In this document: piece by piece, positions 22,650 to 34,930 of the stretch | Position numbering within the stretch: position 1 is the first letter of the stretch | Layout of the letters: each line of letters opens with the position of its first letter | Source of the DNA: Phragmites australis | Taxonomy: Eukaryota > Streptophyta > Magnoliopsida > Poales > Poaceae | DNA: 64,000 nt | Direction of reading: 5' to 3' | Assembly: GCF_958298935.1 (NCBI RefSeq) | Contig: NC_084923.1 | Span: 33,572,501-33,636,500, forward strand | Translations under genes and position numbers: made by a program | The notes under the pieces: model-generated | What the model was told of the DNA's origin: nothing | Databases searched by the model: none | Seen by the model: only the letters and a program-made list of their open reading frames with translations

Positions 22650-25600
22650 TACTTTCTCTACTATCTTTAGTTAACAGAGCCTGTTGCTCCAGCAACCACA
22701 GAAATACCTTGATTTTCAAGGGGAGCTTTGCTTTCCAAATATGATCAAAAGATAGGTTAGGAGAGCCTCTCACCAACCATCTATACATGGATCTAACTGT
22801 AAAAACCCCATTCTTCTCAAAAGCTCAAGTAACAATATCTTCAGAATCGGTGAGGTGGACATGCACCACCAAAGATTAAATAAAATCCCAATGTGATTGC
22901 AATTCAGAAGATAACAATCTTTTAAAAGATAATCTCCATTTTAGAACATAGGCAAACCGAACTAAAATACCAATCTCATTACAAATTATGTATAAAACTG
23001 GGAAAATTTCACAAAAGTGTTTGGGAGTAACCCATGTATCCTCCCAAAACCTAGAACTCAAACCATTTCTCACTGTAATCCTCCCGCCTTGGAGGTAAAA
23101 GTGTCTGATTTTAAAAGATCATGCCAACATGGGGAATCACTCTATTTATGCTTTAGCAGCAAAAATAGAAGAATGCAAATATTTCTTTTTAACTATCTTC
23201 TGCCACATGCCATCTTTAGTATCAAGTTTCCACCATAATTTACAAAGGAGGGCGACATTCATTTTGGATAAGTCTTTAATACCCAACCCTCTCTTTTTTC
23301 ATTACAAATATTGGCCCATCTAACAAGATGATATTTCTTTTTAGTACCCCCTCCATGCTAGAAACAACTCCTAACCTTATCAATATTGTTCACCACGGTT
23401 TTAGGTAGCAAATACATGGACATATGGTATGTTGGTACATTGAACAGGCTACTATTATTCAAAATTATCCTTCCCCCAATGGATAATAAGCAACCTTTCA
23501 AGACATCAACCATTTTAAAGATTTTATCTTCAAGTTTTATCCAGTCAATAATGCGCATTCTACTAGGACTAACAGGAACACCCAAGTACCTGATTGGAAA
23601 ATAATCAATATGGTAATGAAAGAGATCAGCATAGGCATTATGATATCTAAATCACCACCCAATACAAAGACATCACTCTTTTGAAAATTGATTTTAAGAC
23701 CAGACATCATTTCATAGAGATAAAGAAGCAACTTGAGATAATTAGCCTTATGTAAATCATGCTGGATATATAAGATTATATCATCAGCATACTGAAGTAT
23801 TCCAATACCACCTTCAACTAGGCGAGGAACCAAACTAGTGATAGTTCAAGAATTTTGAGGAGAATGAATCATTTTAACTAAGCAATCAACAACTAGCTAG
23901 ATTAAAAAGAAAATGAGAAAGGGGATCACCCTGCCTTACTCCTTTATAACTTCAAAGTTAAGGACCAATCTGATTATTAAGTTTCACACTAAGGGTACCA
24001 TCATCTACCACAATTGTAATCCAAAGCTGCCACTTAGCACTAAAGCCTCTTAATTCAACACAATGAAAAAGAAAATCCCAATTTACTTGGTCATATGCCT
24101 TTTCAAAATCCAATTTAAGGATAACACCAATCTGATTGATCCTCTTTGTTTAATGCAAAATTTCATGCAAGGCCATAACCCCATCCGTTATATTTCTATT
24201 TTTAACAAAATTATTTTGGCATTTACTTATGAGCTTATCCATAAAGGGCTCCATTCTGATAGTTAACACTTTAGTAATCAACTTATAGGTGCAATTCAAA
24301 AGGCAAATGGGTCTATATTGTTGCACTCTTTCAGCATTGTGAACCTTAGGTAACAAAGTTATCACTCCATAGTTCAATCTACTAACATCAAGAGAACTTT
24401 CATAGAAATCATGAAATAAGTGCAAGAGATCACATTTGATCAAATCCCAACAGTTTTGAAAAAAACTCCACAAGGAACCCATCAGGGCCTATAGCTTTAT
24501 TAGCCTTCATTTGAAAAGGATCTCTTTTTATTTCTTCCTCAGAAAAAGGTGCATCAAGAATTTCATTATCTGCAGTATTTAAATTCTCTTGCTCAGTCCA
24601 AAGATGGGGATCAATAGGGATGACGTTACCGGGAGCGGAACCAAACAACTCCTTATAAAAGTTGGTAACATGTTGCATTAAAGCCTCATCTCCACAAATC
24701 TTCACATCATCTTGCATCAAATAGAAGATAGATTTTTTTTTCTTATTCTACCATTAACAATGCTATGAAAAAACTTGGTGTTATTGTCTCCCTTAAGAAG
24801 CCAGTTGGCATGAGACCGTTTAAACCAAAATAATAATTCTTCACAATACTTTTTGTAGTTCAGCAAGAACATAAGCTTTTTGTGTAGTTCAGCAAGAATA
24901 TAAGCTTTTTTAATAGCTGAGTTGCTATCCGAAGGACTTTTTTCTTCAAGACTCTCAATATTAGCCAACTCAGCTTTTAGAAGACACTTTTTCTTTTTGA
25001 CCTGCCCGGTCAAATGACCACCACAACCTTTAAGGTGAGTTCTAAGTTTTTTCAATTTAGTGAGTCAAACATCAATACTTCTTCTCCAGTGATGGTCTCA
25101 TCCTAGATTTTTCTAACTCCCAACATGAAAGAATCATACTCAGACCAAGCAAGTTCAAATCTGAACGGATGGACCTTAGCTTTCTTAGGGGCAGAAGTTG
25201 AGAGAAGGAGAAGGTTGTGGTCAGAAAGTTCACGAGGAATTTTTTGAACAGAAGCAAAAGGGTATATGCTTTCCCAAACATTACTAATCAAAATTCTATC
25301 TAGCTTCTCAAGGGTTGGGGTATCCCTGTTATTAGACCAAGTAAAGAACCCCACTCATGTGTAATTCTCTAAGCTCATTAACATGGATAATAGAGTTGAA
25401 CAAATGGGAGAACTGAGAAAGACTAGTAGGCCTGTTTTTTCATGAGTATATCTAATGATATTAAAATCCCCTCCTAGGATAACAGGAAGACGAACCTGAG
25501 CACAAAACTGAGACAATTCAGTGAGAAACTCAAGTTTATGTTCATTCTGAGCAGACCCATACACATTTTTTTATTTTTTAAATACTCTTTTATTTTTTTA

Positions 25601-25940
25601 ACTTTCTTTTAAAAAAGTGCAAGTATCCCGACCTTCTTTGGAAGCCTGCAGGGACCAGGGATCGATCCCTGGCCGGCTGGCTCCACCCTTGGAGCTTTGC
25701 CAACTGACCTAGGGTCAGTTCCTTACAGACCCATACACATACACATTGATCGGAACCCACTTGGTTCTTAACTGTTTTTCAAAAACATCCATCTGAAGCA
25801 TGTAAGCACACTTTTTAACCAAAAGAATCTCAAAGCAATCCATATTCACCCCACTTAATAGGCCTCCAGACCTACCCTAGGAAGGAACCCACTTCCACTT
25901 AAATCTTAAAGCAGGATTTTTCCTAAGAGCAGCTTGAGTA
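22650..25940 (-). pseudogene. LINE B ORF2: endonuclease, reverse transcriptase, partial zf-RVT
   Basis: Endonuclease blocks VILGGDFNIIRYTHEK (about 25480), FFTWSNNRDTPTLEKLDRIL (25350-25290) and ELSDHNLLLLS. Linker ANWLLKGDNNTKFFHS near 24800, then ITNFYKELFG-type VTNFYKELFGSAP and KANKAIGPDGF (24500). Reverse transcriptase blocks GVITLLPKV, YRPICLLNC (24370-24310), the active-site stretch ILQYADDIILY (about 23790) and GLKINFQKSDVF. Later GGRIILNNSSLFNVPTYHMS (23460) and RFWEDTW (23040). The zinc-binding domain begins FDHIWKAKLPLKIKVFLW (22740-22690) and is cut at about 22640. Frames are interrupted at least six times. Confidence 0.85.
25567..25725 (-). mobile_element. tRNA-derived SINE with perfect 15-bp target duplication
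   Basis: CAGACCCATACACAT is present at 25552-25566 and 25726-25740. Between them, read on the - strand, lies a head with pol III-like boxes (TAGGTCAGTTGGCAAAGCTC and GGGATCGATCCC), then a body, and an A-rich tail (seen as T-rich on the + strand, 25567-25612). Head, tail and long duplication together are diagnostic of a SINE. It sits inside the LINE B endonuclease, so it is younger than that LINE. Confidence 0.85.
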
Positions 25941-26050
25941 AAGTCAACTTTAATAGTTTCTCGAAGACAGATCTAGGAAATCAAGTTTGTATGTTGAGAC
26001 AAGCTCTCCTCATTTTGGATCACATTTGGATCATGAACGAAGGTAATTCC

Positions 26051-28100
26051 TTTTTCTTACAGCGTTCTTGTTCGCTATAATCGATTCACTGCGGCAAAGA
26101 TTAACAACTTTTTGCCTTGATGCATTCAACAATTTTGGATTTAGAAATTACTTTTTGTGCGCATAGGGGCAGGTGCCCACTCCCCCTTAAAGCTGACGCA
26201 TACACTCACTTCATCAAATTTAGTGTTAGCAAGCTTAAAAAAAACAGACTAATACCCGTGAAAAGCTTGTGGCTGACAGGTGCACTACTGACTACTGAAG
26301 CTTGGCGTGCTTTTTGTCTTCAGTGGTGGGCCGTAGAGGCGTTTCTCTCCCCAGTCTTCCCCTCTCTTGCCGCTCCGTCAGGCCCGGTGACGCTCCATGA
26401 ATTTTCATGGCATCCTCGTATCACTGAGCTGCCCAACAAACCAGGCAAGAAATAAGGGCCGTTTGATTTGAATGGACGGTGGATCCGGGTTACCGCACGC
26501 CTCTGATGTAGTTGCTCCAAATCAGAGTTGCATGTCCGTCGAAGGTGGCGCTGCGGTTTGCATGAAGAGTTGCAACTGCATGCATCAGTGTCATGCGCCA
26601 CCCACAGCCACGGGCAGATTGAACAACCCGTAAATTACAATGCCATTCAACGGCGGGTCAATCATCATCACTCACGCCCGCAACGACAGCCCGTCAATAA
26701 GAGTTTGCTGATGTCGCGAGGACGTTGATGTATGATCTGGTTCACCACATGTACATGTCATTCCTCGGTCGCCACCCAATACTCCAACCCGCTGCTCTGC
26801 GTCGCCTTTTTCCTCCTTTTTTTTTCTTGGAAAACGAGCCTCACATTCTTCCTCAGTGATGCAATTTTAGAGTTATCTTCTCGATGGAGCACAGCGATCA
26901 AAGATTGAATGGACTTAGATGCTGTAAGATGACAGCCAATGGCATCTGTTCATGATATTCTTTGCTCTTTGTGTGTGTTTGTTTTGTTATCCTAGTGTGT
27001 CCAATGTCGCCAAGCCAACATTTGGCTACTATGACCAAGTTTGGCCACCCACCCTCTCTTATTTGACAACCTAGTTCATTTTGGAGGTCAATGCTGGCCA
27101 AAATCTTGGTCACCAAATTGGTGGCCCTGATTTTAAATTTTGCTTGGCCTTCCTATGGCAAAGTTTGTGTCTAAGGCAGACAACATCTTTTTCCCCTCAA
27201 ATTTTCAGGAATGATTTTAGGAGTGAGCCACTTGGACAGAAGCTATGTAAATTTCTGAGTCCTCTCGTGACAAAAACATTACAGTGATTCTCACAAATTA
27301 TTCTCTGGAACTTGGGTATCCAGAAAGGCTCGGATTTGTGGGTTCTAGCACCTACAGTAATTTGCTGGTTCTCACAAATTACAGTGACGAGTTTTGTAGC
27401 TAGATCTTAGCATCATATGACAATGCCTGGTTTGTCCTGCTGGCAGAGACGGTACTCTTAGTTGACCAAACGTATAAACCCCTCGAGAATGACTAAGTCT
27501 GACATGTTCTGATCCATCAGCAAGTTACATTATGGATTCTTTCCTTCTGGATGCCATTCTGATTTCATTTGCAACGGCATTGCAACACTTATGCTGCATT
27601 TCAGACATATAATCCAAGAGAAGATACTGCATGAGCGAATGCCAAAACTGGAAGATGTGCAATGTTGTCCCCTTTTTTACAATGATAATTAAGATGCATC
27701 ATCCTTACCCTGTGCTCTAAACAGATACAGGATCTGGATACATGTCATGCTACCCAAGGTAATTCCTCACTGTTTCGGCTTCCTTTTGGGCAGATGGATA
27801 CCCAATTAACCTATCTCGGCGAATGCAGTGCCCAGCTATACTCAATCAGTAATCAGACAAAGAGCATACACAGGGCTGCAGCGCCGGCAAATCAGTAAGC
27901 AGGCAATAACAATCTAATGGCCGAGAGGTAAATTTATTTGGAGTACACAACGTACCACAGCAACCACCACCAATGCAGCAAATACTAGATAACATGTCTC
28001 ATTGTCAAAAGATCATAAAGATTTTAAGAATGGACAGATCATTCAGCAAATGCCATCTCAGATCTGAGCTGGAGTAAAAACGGGAATAAGGAGCAATTTA
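26051..28100. other. No gene seen; probably intergenic
   Basis: No convincing coding region on either strand. GGGCCGTTTGATTTG near 26457 resembles the end of a MITE, but no partner end was found. The lower-coordinate edge may include 3-prime UTR of the small gene on the - strand. Confidence 0.45.
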
Positions 28101-28423
28101 ATAGAATCCGTTCGTTTTCACAGGTCAAGTTCTAACACCATGCAGGAAAACCAAAAGTAGAACCTCAATGCATAAAAACAGACAGCTCCAAAACTTTCCG
28201 CACCACCATTGATGACTGGATAGAAGCTCACCCGCCTGGCCCAATGAGTTGAAATAGAACTGTAGCACACAGGAGAAAACAGCAAACAAGTTACAACATG
28301 ACGATACTGACTTGTTATCATCTGATTTCTGATATATCACACTGATCCAATCATTGACTGCAGCGTAAGTCTGAGCAGGTGAGAGATACCAACTAAAGCT
28401 AATATGGCAGAGATTGGCTCACC

Positions 28424-31400
28424 TTAAGCTTGCTGTTGCTTCTTCTCAAGAATTTTCTTCCAGTGCTTTTGATCAAGCATCATTGTCATATCTTGCCAGC
28501 TGAGATAAATGGTATCATATGCAAACAATATGTCAATCAATTTGCATTGCACAAGAGAAACAACAGTTTCAATATAAGGAATTTCGAACACATACACATA
28601 CACTGAGAGAGAAATATAAGAAAAGATACCATATGTTCACAATGGAAAAAACAATGTGAGTATCCTAGATGCTACAATTGAAGGATAACACTAGAACAGT
28701 TCAAAAAGTTATTATAAAGAATGACAAACAACTCATTCCAGGAAAATGAAAAGATGGACCACAGAATATTAACAAAACCACTAGAACAGTTGCATACAGC
28801 ACGCAAACACAAACAACACACACCAGAAAGCACACTGCCAAGGATCTCATTTGACGTCATTCACTTAGAATGATAGCTCATCTCAACCACCTACCTCATT
28901 GTCTGCCCCAATGCCAATGAACGGTCAGAAGAATTGAGGAAGTTGTATCAGGAGGCAAAAACTATCTATAAATGTGAGAGGTGACTGGCTGTTGTCATTA
29001 AGCGGAGAATATGTATGCTGGTTTAAATTTGTGGGGCAAGCAGTATGGTGTTGCAGTGTGCTATGGACTACTTCTTCTAAATGGTCTCTGCACATTTTAA
29101 GGGTGCGTTAAGGACTTGTAATTACTCTACTGCAGACTGGCATGCATACCTCATGCGGACAGGCGCGACCAGACGGCACAGTACACTGCCAAGGCTCTCA
29201 CTTGTCATCATTCAGTTGGAGAAGCCCGTCTCTGTCAACTTCCTCAATGTATATGGTAGCGACTCGCGCTTTGGTGGCTTAGATGGAACATGTGAGAAGT
29301 GGCTTTCTCCCTGTTCATATTGTCCTGTCACTTTTGTCATTCTTTAGAAGACAATTTGATGTGATTCACTTTACGAGGAATGTCCATCATCATCACACTG
29401 GACACCATCCTTATCAGATAACATCTTTCTTCTCATCTTTGATGGTGGAGGTATGGAGTTCTCATTAGGACAAAGCTAGGGATTTTCTGGGTTAGACTCA
29501 GTTTTAGCTGTTATGGACCTATGGTAGGTGATAGTAAAATCTTAACACTAGAAGGAAAAAAGATGGCTTGATAACAAAGCAAGAAGATATATATAATATT
29601 CGAATTGCAAATATGCCAATAACTGGTCTGCACAAATTGTGTGTGTTAAGGACTACAATGTATTACATTATCATCCATGCCCCTGACTAACACATGCTGC
29701 GCACAGCACAGCATACTGACAAGGCCCTCACTTGACACCAACCACTTTGAATGAAACCATGGTGCTAGGCATCAAGTTAGTGTTGAACGACATGAACCAC
29801 TTCAATTGAACTTATAGACAAGTCTCCAAAAGTCAATGTAAATACAGATTATGGGAAAGCTACCGTAAAAGACCATGAATATGATTCGCACCAAATAATA
29901 TGGACAAGTCTCCAAAAGTCAATGTCTATACGAATTAATATGGAGAAACCTTGAAAAGGTGCATTGACATGGACTTGGCTGATTGCAATTAGCATGCTGG
30001 ATGCCAATTCGAAGTAGTAACCTTTATGAAATACCACATTAAAGTTTTGCTTCTACTTAGTGCAACTCCAAAACATGCATCGACTTGTCCCACATCGTCA
30101 TTGATTATTAATATTTCCTTTCCAATTTATATTTGGTGGGGTAAATCAGAGTTAAATATCATGACCATGTCGCATAACAGTGGAGAACCATGCTAGAACA
30201 AATTGGTCGACACATATTTTGCCCCATGCTAATTCAGTGAAGACAATCATAGGAACAAAAGTTAATTACATAAACAATATTTGTGACCATTTAAGAACAT
30301 AATCAACATTATAACACCTCAAGAACGGGAATGAGTTAAGAGCCTCAAATTCAGATGAAACGCAAATATGCATTGACCAGATAAGTTCTTCATGACTTTT
30401 CAATGGCTCAAGATAATTACACGATCGTTCTCATGTGCTAATAGTTACATCACAGACAAGATAATTTTGGTCAACAATCATCTATTGAAAAATGGAACGG
30501 TTGAAGCATGTAGTATATATTTTGCACCAATTATTTAGTTGGAACCATAGGAAAAAAATGTGCTTTAGATGAATTCAAGTTAGACAATGAGAGAGAGTAA
30601 GAGACAGACATACAAAATTTTTATAGGACCTTACTGAAAAAATGTCATGGGTCAGGGCCCATTGGGCCCTTTCAGCTGGCCCAGTCCGGAGGTGGCGCCA
30701 GCCAGGGCTAGGGTCATCGCCGCCCTGCTGCCACCAGGAAGGGCGTGCGGGCTCTAGGGCAGACCGCCGCCCTACCTTTCGCCAAGACGGCTTAGCCGGC
30801 AAGCTATTTTATTAAAGGAATTAGAGGTAGGGTCGTTTAGGAAAGATTGATATGTGTGGGTAGGGTGGATCTTATTTATAGCATCCCATCCTTAGGATTA
30901 CTTGGATTTGAAGTAACGTGCCTCTCTATATAATGAGAGGTGTTGCACCCCTTTGGATCAATTAAGAGACGAGGTAACTCCCCCCATTATATATAGAGGC
31001 AAGTTACTTCAAACCCATGTAAATCTAAGGACGGAATCCTATAGATATGAACCACCCTACCTAAACAAACCAATCTTTCATAAACAATCCTATCTCTAAT
31101 TCTATTTGTAAAATAACTTGTTGGTGAAGCCGGCTTGACGACGGAAGGAAGGGTGGTGGCTTGCCGTAGGCGGGCGCATCCTCCCTGGTGGCTGCAGGGC
31201 GGAAGCGGCTGCTGCTGCATCCAGGTTAGACTGGCCAAAGGGGCCCAATGGGCCCTGACCCATGAAGAAAATTTTCATGTTTGGTACTAGAAAAGGACTA
31301 TTGATTGATGCTGGATTTTCTAGGTATGGTTCTAATGCCATTACATAAACTAGCACAAACTGATCCCGCCCCACCGAGTTTACTTGATACCACCAACAGT

Positions 31401-32215
31401 GAGATCATTCATAAATAGCAATTAATCTATCAACCGAAATGGCCAGGGAGAGCGTATCAAGATAATATGCCAGATTGTAACCTCTGCATAGTCACACAAA
31501 ATAGTTTGTACATTGAAGGACAGGTATATTGACAAGATCAGGATATCATAAATTAATTGTTGCATGTCTAGTCTTGGTTGAAGAAATTTAAGCAATGTCA
31601 AGTCGTTAGAACCAGAAAGGTTTAACTATAGACTATAGAGTATCAAAACCCCTTATGATCGATCCGGACCTTAGAATATCTCCAATTTAGAAATCTCTTG
31701 ATCCAATTGTAATCTAAACGAGGCTAAGAGCCACAGAATATATCCAATGGAGAAATCTCCCGATCCAAGCATAACGGGGTTAAGAGCTGTCCAATGCTCG
31801 GGTCAATATACTAAATTCACGCAATCTTTCCACACACGTGTTGAGAGCGATTGCACAAGACATCACAGAAATCACACATGCATGCGGGAATAGGCCCAAA
31901 CATCCGCTTACCTTCAAGAATTATACTCCCATCTACCTAGCAGCACATTGCAAACAATGGTATAAAGGTCTCAACCGCAAGCAAGAACACGATAATTCAA
32001 ACAAATCTAAGAGGAACTGGTGGGCTGGCAGCGGCACACCTTTGGGGGAGGGACTTGAGGTGGGAGGCGAGTGCGGAGGCGTTGTGGTGGACGCAGGCGG
32101 CGGCACCGAGGGCGAAGGCGCCGGTCCAGGTGGAGACGAGGCGCTGTGGGTCGGAGTGCGGCACCCCGGAGTCGCCCCTGTACGCCCGCGCCCAGTAGTC
32201 GTCGAACTCGCCCAT
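28424..32215 (-). CDS. Small two-exon gene, 83-aa protein of unknown function
   Basis: Exon 1 (32215-32040) begins GGAGGATGGGCG, a good plant start context, and encodes MGEFDDYWARAYRGDSGVPH and onward to ...HLKSLPQ. It ends CAAAG before GTGTGC, leaving two bases of a codon. Exon 2 (28499-28424), after TTTATCTCAG, supplies the third base (Ser) and reads WQDMTMMLDQKHWKKILEKK to a TAA stop. The phase match, high GC of exon 1 and codon-like content support a real gene; the intron is 3540 bp. The protein has an acidic, Tyr/Trp-rich N-terminus, a short Ala-rich hydrophobic stretch (about residues 30-43) and a strongly basic helical C-terminus. It vaguely recalls small plant inner-mitochondrial-membrane subunits, but I cannot assign it. 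The intron contains the fold-back at 30643-31270. Confidence 0.72.
28826..29745. repeat. Diverged 45-50-bp motif repeated three times in the intron
   Basis: A motif of the form GCACACTGCCAAGGCTCTCA followed by CTTGNCATCATTCA(G/C)TTGGA occurs near 28826, 29178 and 29706. A second, exact pair (ACAAGTCTCCAAAAGTCAAT) lies near 29818 and 29905. All sit within the long intron of the small gene. No terminal structure was found. Confidence 0.55.
30643..31270. repeat. Large fold-back (inverted repeat) element in the intron
   Basis: The left arm (from TCATGGGTCAGGGCCCATTG near 30646) is matched in reverse by the right arm (ending CAATGGGCCCTGACCCATGA near 31265). The arms are about 300 bp each and roughly 80% alike by eye. 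Inner marks pair in order: AATTAGAG(G/A)TAGG, GGTAGGGTGG, the TTTGAAGTAAC block and TATATAATG near the centre. No coding. The target duplication is unclear. Confidence 0.75.
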
Positions 32216-32390
32216 CCTCCTCCTTCCCGAACCTTCTGGACCCTTCTCCTCCGCGGTGCTCCTTTCCTTCCCCTCGCTGGGTCGGCGGCGAGGCTACGGG
32301 TAGAAACAGACGGATGGGGTTTTGGAGGGCACGAGACTTCCCGAGGTGGATTTGCGGCCGAGTTGGGACGGTTTACAAATTCGTTTGAGA
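32216..32390 (-). promoter_or_regulatory. Likely 5-prime UTR and proximal promoter of the 83-aa gene
   Basis: GC-rich leader directly upstream of the ATG on the - strand, then an abrupt change to AT-rich DNA above 32390. No clear TATA box was identified, so only the GC-rich leader is called. Confidence 0.4.
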
Positions 32391-33516
32391 TTTAAAAATA
32401 GGGACTAGCGATTTTTCGAATTTGTAGATATTAGAAAATTCGGTCAAAATTTAGTAAGAATTTGATCAAATTTATAAATCGGACATAAAATTTGGGTGAA
32501 TCGACTATTTGGTAACCGATCGTATTTCTCGCATTTTGTATGTGATCGACAACCGCTCGAATTCCATCGAATTTCAGTAAAATTCAAAAAAAATAGTTCA
32601 ACTTTGTCAAATCGATAACTAATTTATCTGAGTATAAAATCAAATAAAATAAATTTTGTTGGTTTCTTGTAACATGATCTACATGATAAAAGTATTCATA
32701 CTCATGAAAAAGTTATATATTTTTATGAGAAAATATACTTTCTAAACCTAGTTAGATACATAGATATTCTTTGCTAATCCAAAAATCATGAAACCAATTT
32801 TATTAGTCTTCTTACATGATCCTATGTCTATTAAAAATAGATGAACTCATGAAATAGTTATTGTAACATAAGGATCGAGTAAATGTGTTGCAACTAGATT
32901 AATTCCTAACTAACCCATCACACTCCAAAATTAGTGAGACTATTTTTATTAGTTTACTTATACTATGCTTTATAGTAGATATGAAAAAGTTAATTACAGT
33001 GTTATTTTTTAACATGTTCACTTTATGCTTGTCAACTTTGTAAAAATCATGGAGAAATTAATATAACTCTAAATGAAGTAAAACCAATTTTATAGTTCCT
33101 CTTAAGGTACACCCTACACAAGAAAAATATGTTTTTACATGTTAAGCTTTTCCTTAATATAAGTTAATAAATGAGTTGCATTCTTCAATTTTTTCCTTTT
33201 TTTAAAAACTTCTCCCTATAAAATATTATGCAAACAACATTATTTTTGAATTTTTTTTTCACAGAAGGTATTGTAATTGTCTCTAGTATTTTTAGGATTT
33301 TTTTAATTCAAATTAAAAAACCGATCGATTTCATAATTTGATGCAGACCAAATTGACCAAATATCATGAATTTTGACCAAATATGAACGAATTTTGGAAC
33401 CCTAAGTTGGGCTACCTTGCGTAACTGAAGGGAAAAATGTTGTAGACCTAGTCTACGGGATAGTGTTGGTTGGAGGAATATTGTTAAGATTCCCAGTAAT
33501 CATGGACAATCTAAAT
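32391..33516. other. AT-rich intergenic DNA, no feature seen
   Basis: Strongly AT-rich, with many TTTATTAGT-like words but no open frame, repeat boundary or RNA gene. Confidence 0.6.
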
Positions 33517-33519
33517 TAA

Positions 33520-33715
33520 AGCCCTATTTGTTTTTATATGGATTATCACAATGTGGATTCTGCGGAGAAGTTTTTTCCCACCAGATTATAGATTGTGAGA
33601 TTTATAGTACAATTTGGCTGGTGGATTATGAGAATCGGTTTTTAGATTGGAGCTGTTTGTTTTTCTTTTGCTCTTATAGCTAAAATCCATAATCAGAATA
33701 AAAATAAATAGGGCC
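33520..33715. mobile_element. Tourist-like MITE
   Basis: Ends AGCCCTATTTGTTTTTAT and the complement of GAATAAAAATAAATAGGGCC, with TAA on both sides (33517-33519 and 33716-33718). The size (196 bp), TAA duplication and GGCCCTATTTG terminus fit Tourist MITEs. Confidence 0.8.
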
Positions 33716-33989
33716 TAACTCTTCCGTTTGGTGCAAGCACTCAAAAAATGATGAGAGGAATAGTAGGTTACGCATGTCACATTCCCATCGTTAGAGCGAA
33801 TAAGATTACCTTTGATGGGTGGATCGGCACCGCCTATTCCACATCCACGTTGAGGAGTTGATCCTTAGTTTAGTTTGTTTTATTTGGCAAGTGGCTTGAA
33901 TCTCTCTGTTTCATGGTTCATGTTTAATTACCACTCCCTAATCTATTTAATTATCAGTCCCTATCTATTTAATTAGCACTCCATGATCA

Positions 33990-34930
33990 ACCTATCAAAA
34001 AAATTGAGAACTTTGTCATTGAGTTGGCAGCAAGCATCACATAACATGTAGAGATCTTACTTAAATGAACAACCGCAAAATATGGGAACTCTATTCGTGA
34101 TTCAACAAATAAACAACTCCAAAACCAAAACGAGGTTGTGCATGTTGCCACTTGAAATTGTACTACTAGTAGACAGGAGTCTAACAAATTTCATGGAAGC
34201 TTGACTACTGGATAAAACTATACTAGTCTATTTCAAGGGCCAGGTTGTGTAGTTTAGGAAAGGACACCTAGAAATTTATTAAAGGTGTCGATAGATCTAA
34301 TAAAAGTTTAATTACCCTAAACATCATATTTAACTCTGAACAACTGAGCTAACCATGTTTAAAAAAAGAAAAAGCCGAACTAACCACAATACACTAACAT
34401 ATGAGTCAGTTTGAAGATTTTTAAAGAAACAACAGAAGAATTGGAAGGAAGAAAAGAATATGGACCTGATGCTTTGTGAGGCACTTGTGGATGTGTAATG
34501 TCAGTGACCTTGCGATTGAGCACCTTGCTGCAATTACGAAATCTACAAGGGTTCAATTCAGCTTTGAATGAACTCAATTCACAAGCAGAGGCAAGGGGAG
34601 AGACAAAACACATGTGCATCTTGGCGAGCTTATTGGGCGCGATGTTGGTGACCTAGGTGACATGAAGGAGGGATTCATCGTTGGGTGCCAACAGTTCCTC
34701 CTTGCTCCTTCCCTCGATATAGCGCAGGAGCAGGGGATTCAACAACGCAAAACCCTAGCGCGAACGGTAGGAGGACGAGGACGAGGAGGGAGGGCTGGAG
34801 GGGGAGGGGGAGAGGAGGAGGAGGAGGAGTATCAGCTGCTAGGGAGGAAAACGCCGTAGTGCCGCCAAAGTCGCCTCGTAGGAAATCATCGCGAGATGAG
34901 CGGCAGTAGCCCGGCCAGTCTTAATTTTTT
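33990..34930 (-). other. Possible 5-prime part of an unidentified gene
   Basis: On the - strand a CT-rich leader (34900-34740, with repeated TCCTCC and a CGCTAGGGTTTTGC word) looks like a plant 5-prime UTR. It is followed by ATGs near 34660-34615 and a mini-exon bounded by TTGCAG (about 34533) and a GT (about 34470), reading KVLNRKVTDITHPQVPHKAS in one frame. I cannot join these into a full protein and no downstream exon was found, so it may be a captured gene fragment. 33719-33989 shows nothing. Confidence 0.3.

Larger units (their letters stand above)
22640..26050 (-). mobile_element. L1-type LINE segment B (dead)
   Basis: Endonuclease, reverse transcriptase and the first half of the zinc-binding domain run on the - strand from about 26000 to 22640, where LINE C ORF1 begins. 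The SINE at 25567-25725 interrupts the endonuclease. The 3-prime end of this LINE is not seen in the window. Confidence 0.8.

Noticed and set aside
26457..26730. MITE starting GGGCCGTTTGATTTG
   Set aside because: Only one end resembles a MITE; no inverted partner or target duplication was found.
31838..32395. 185-codon and 105-codon open frames on the + strand
   Set aside because: They are antisense to the GC-rich first exon and leader of the 83-residue gene, whose splice phase and start context are better supported.
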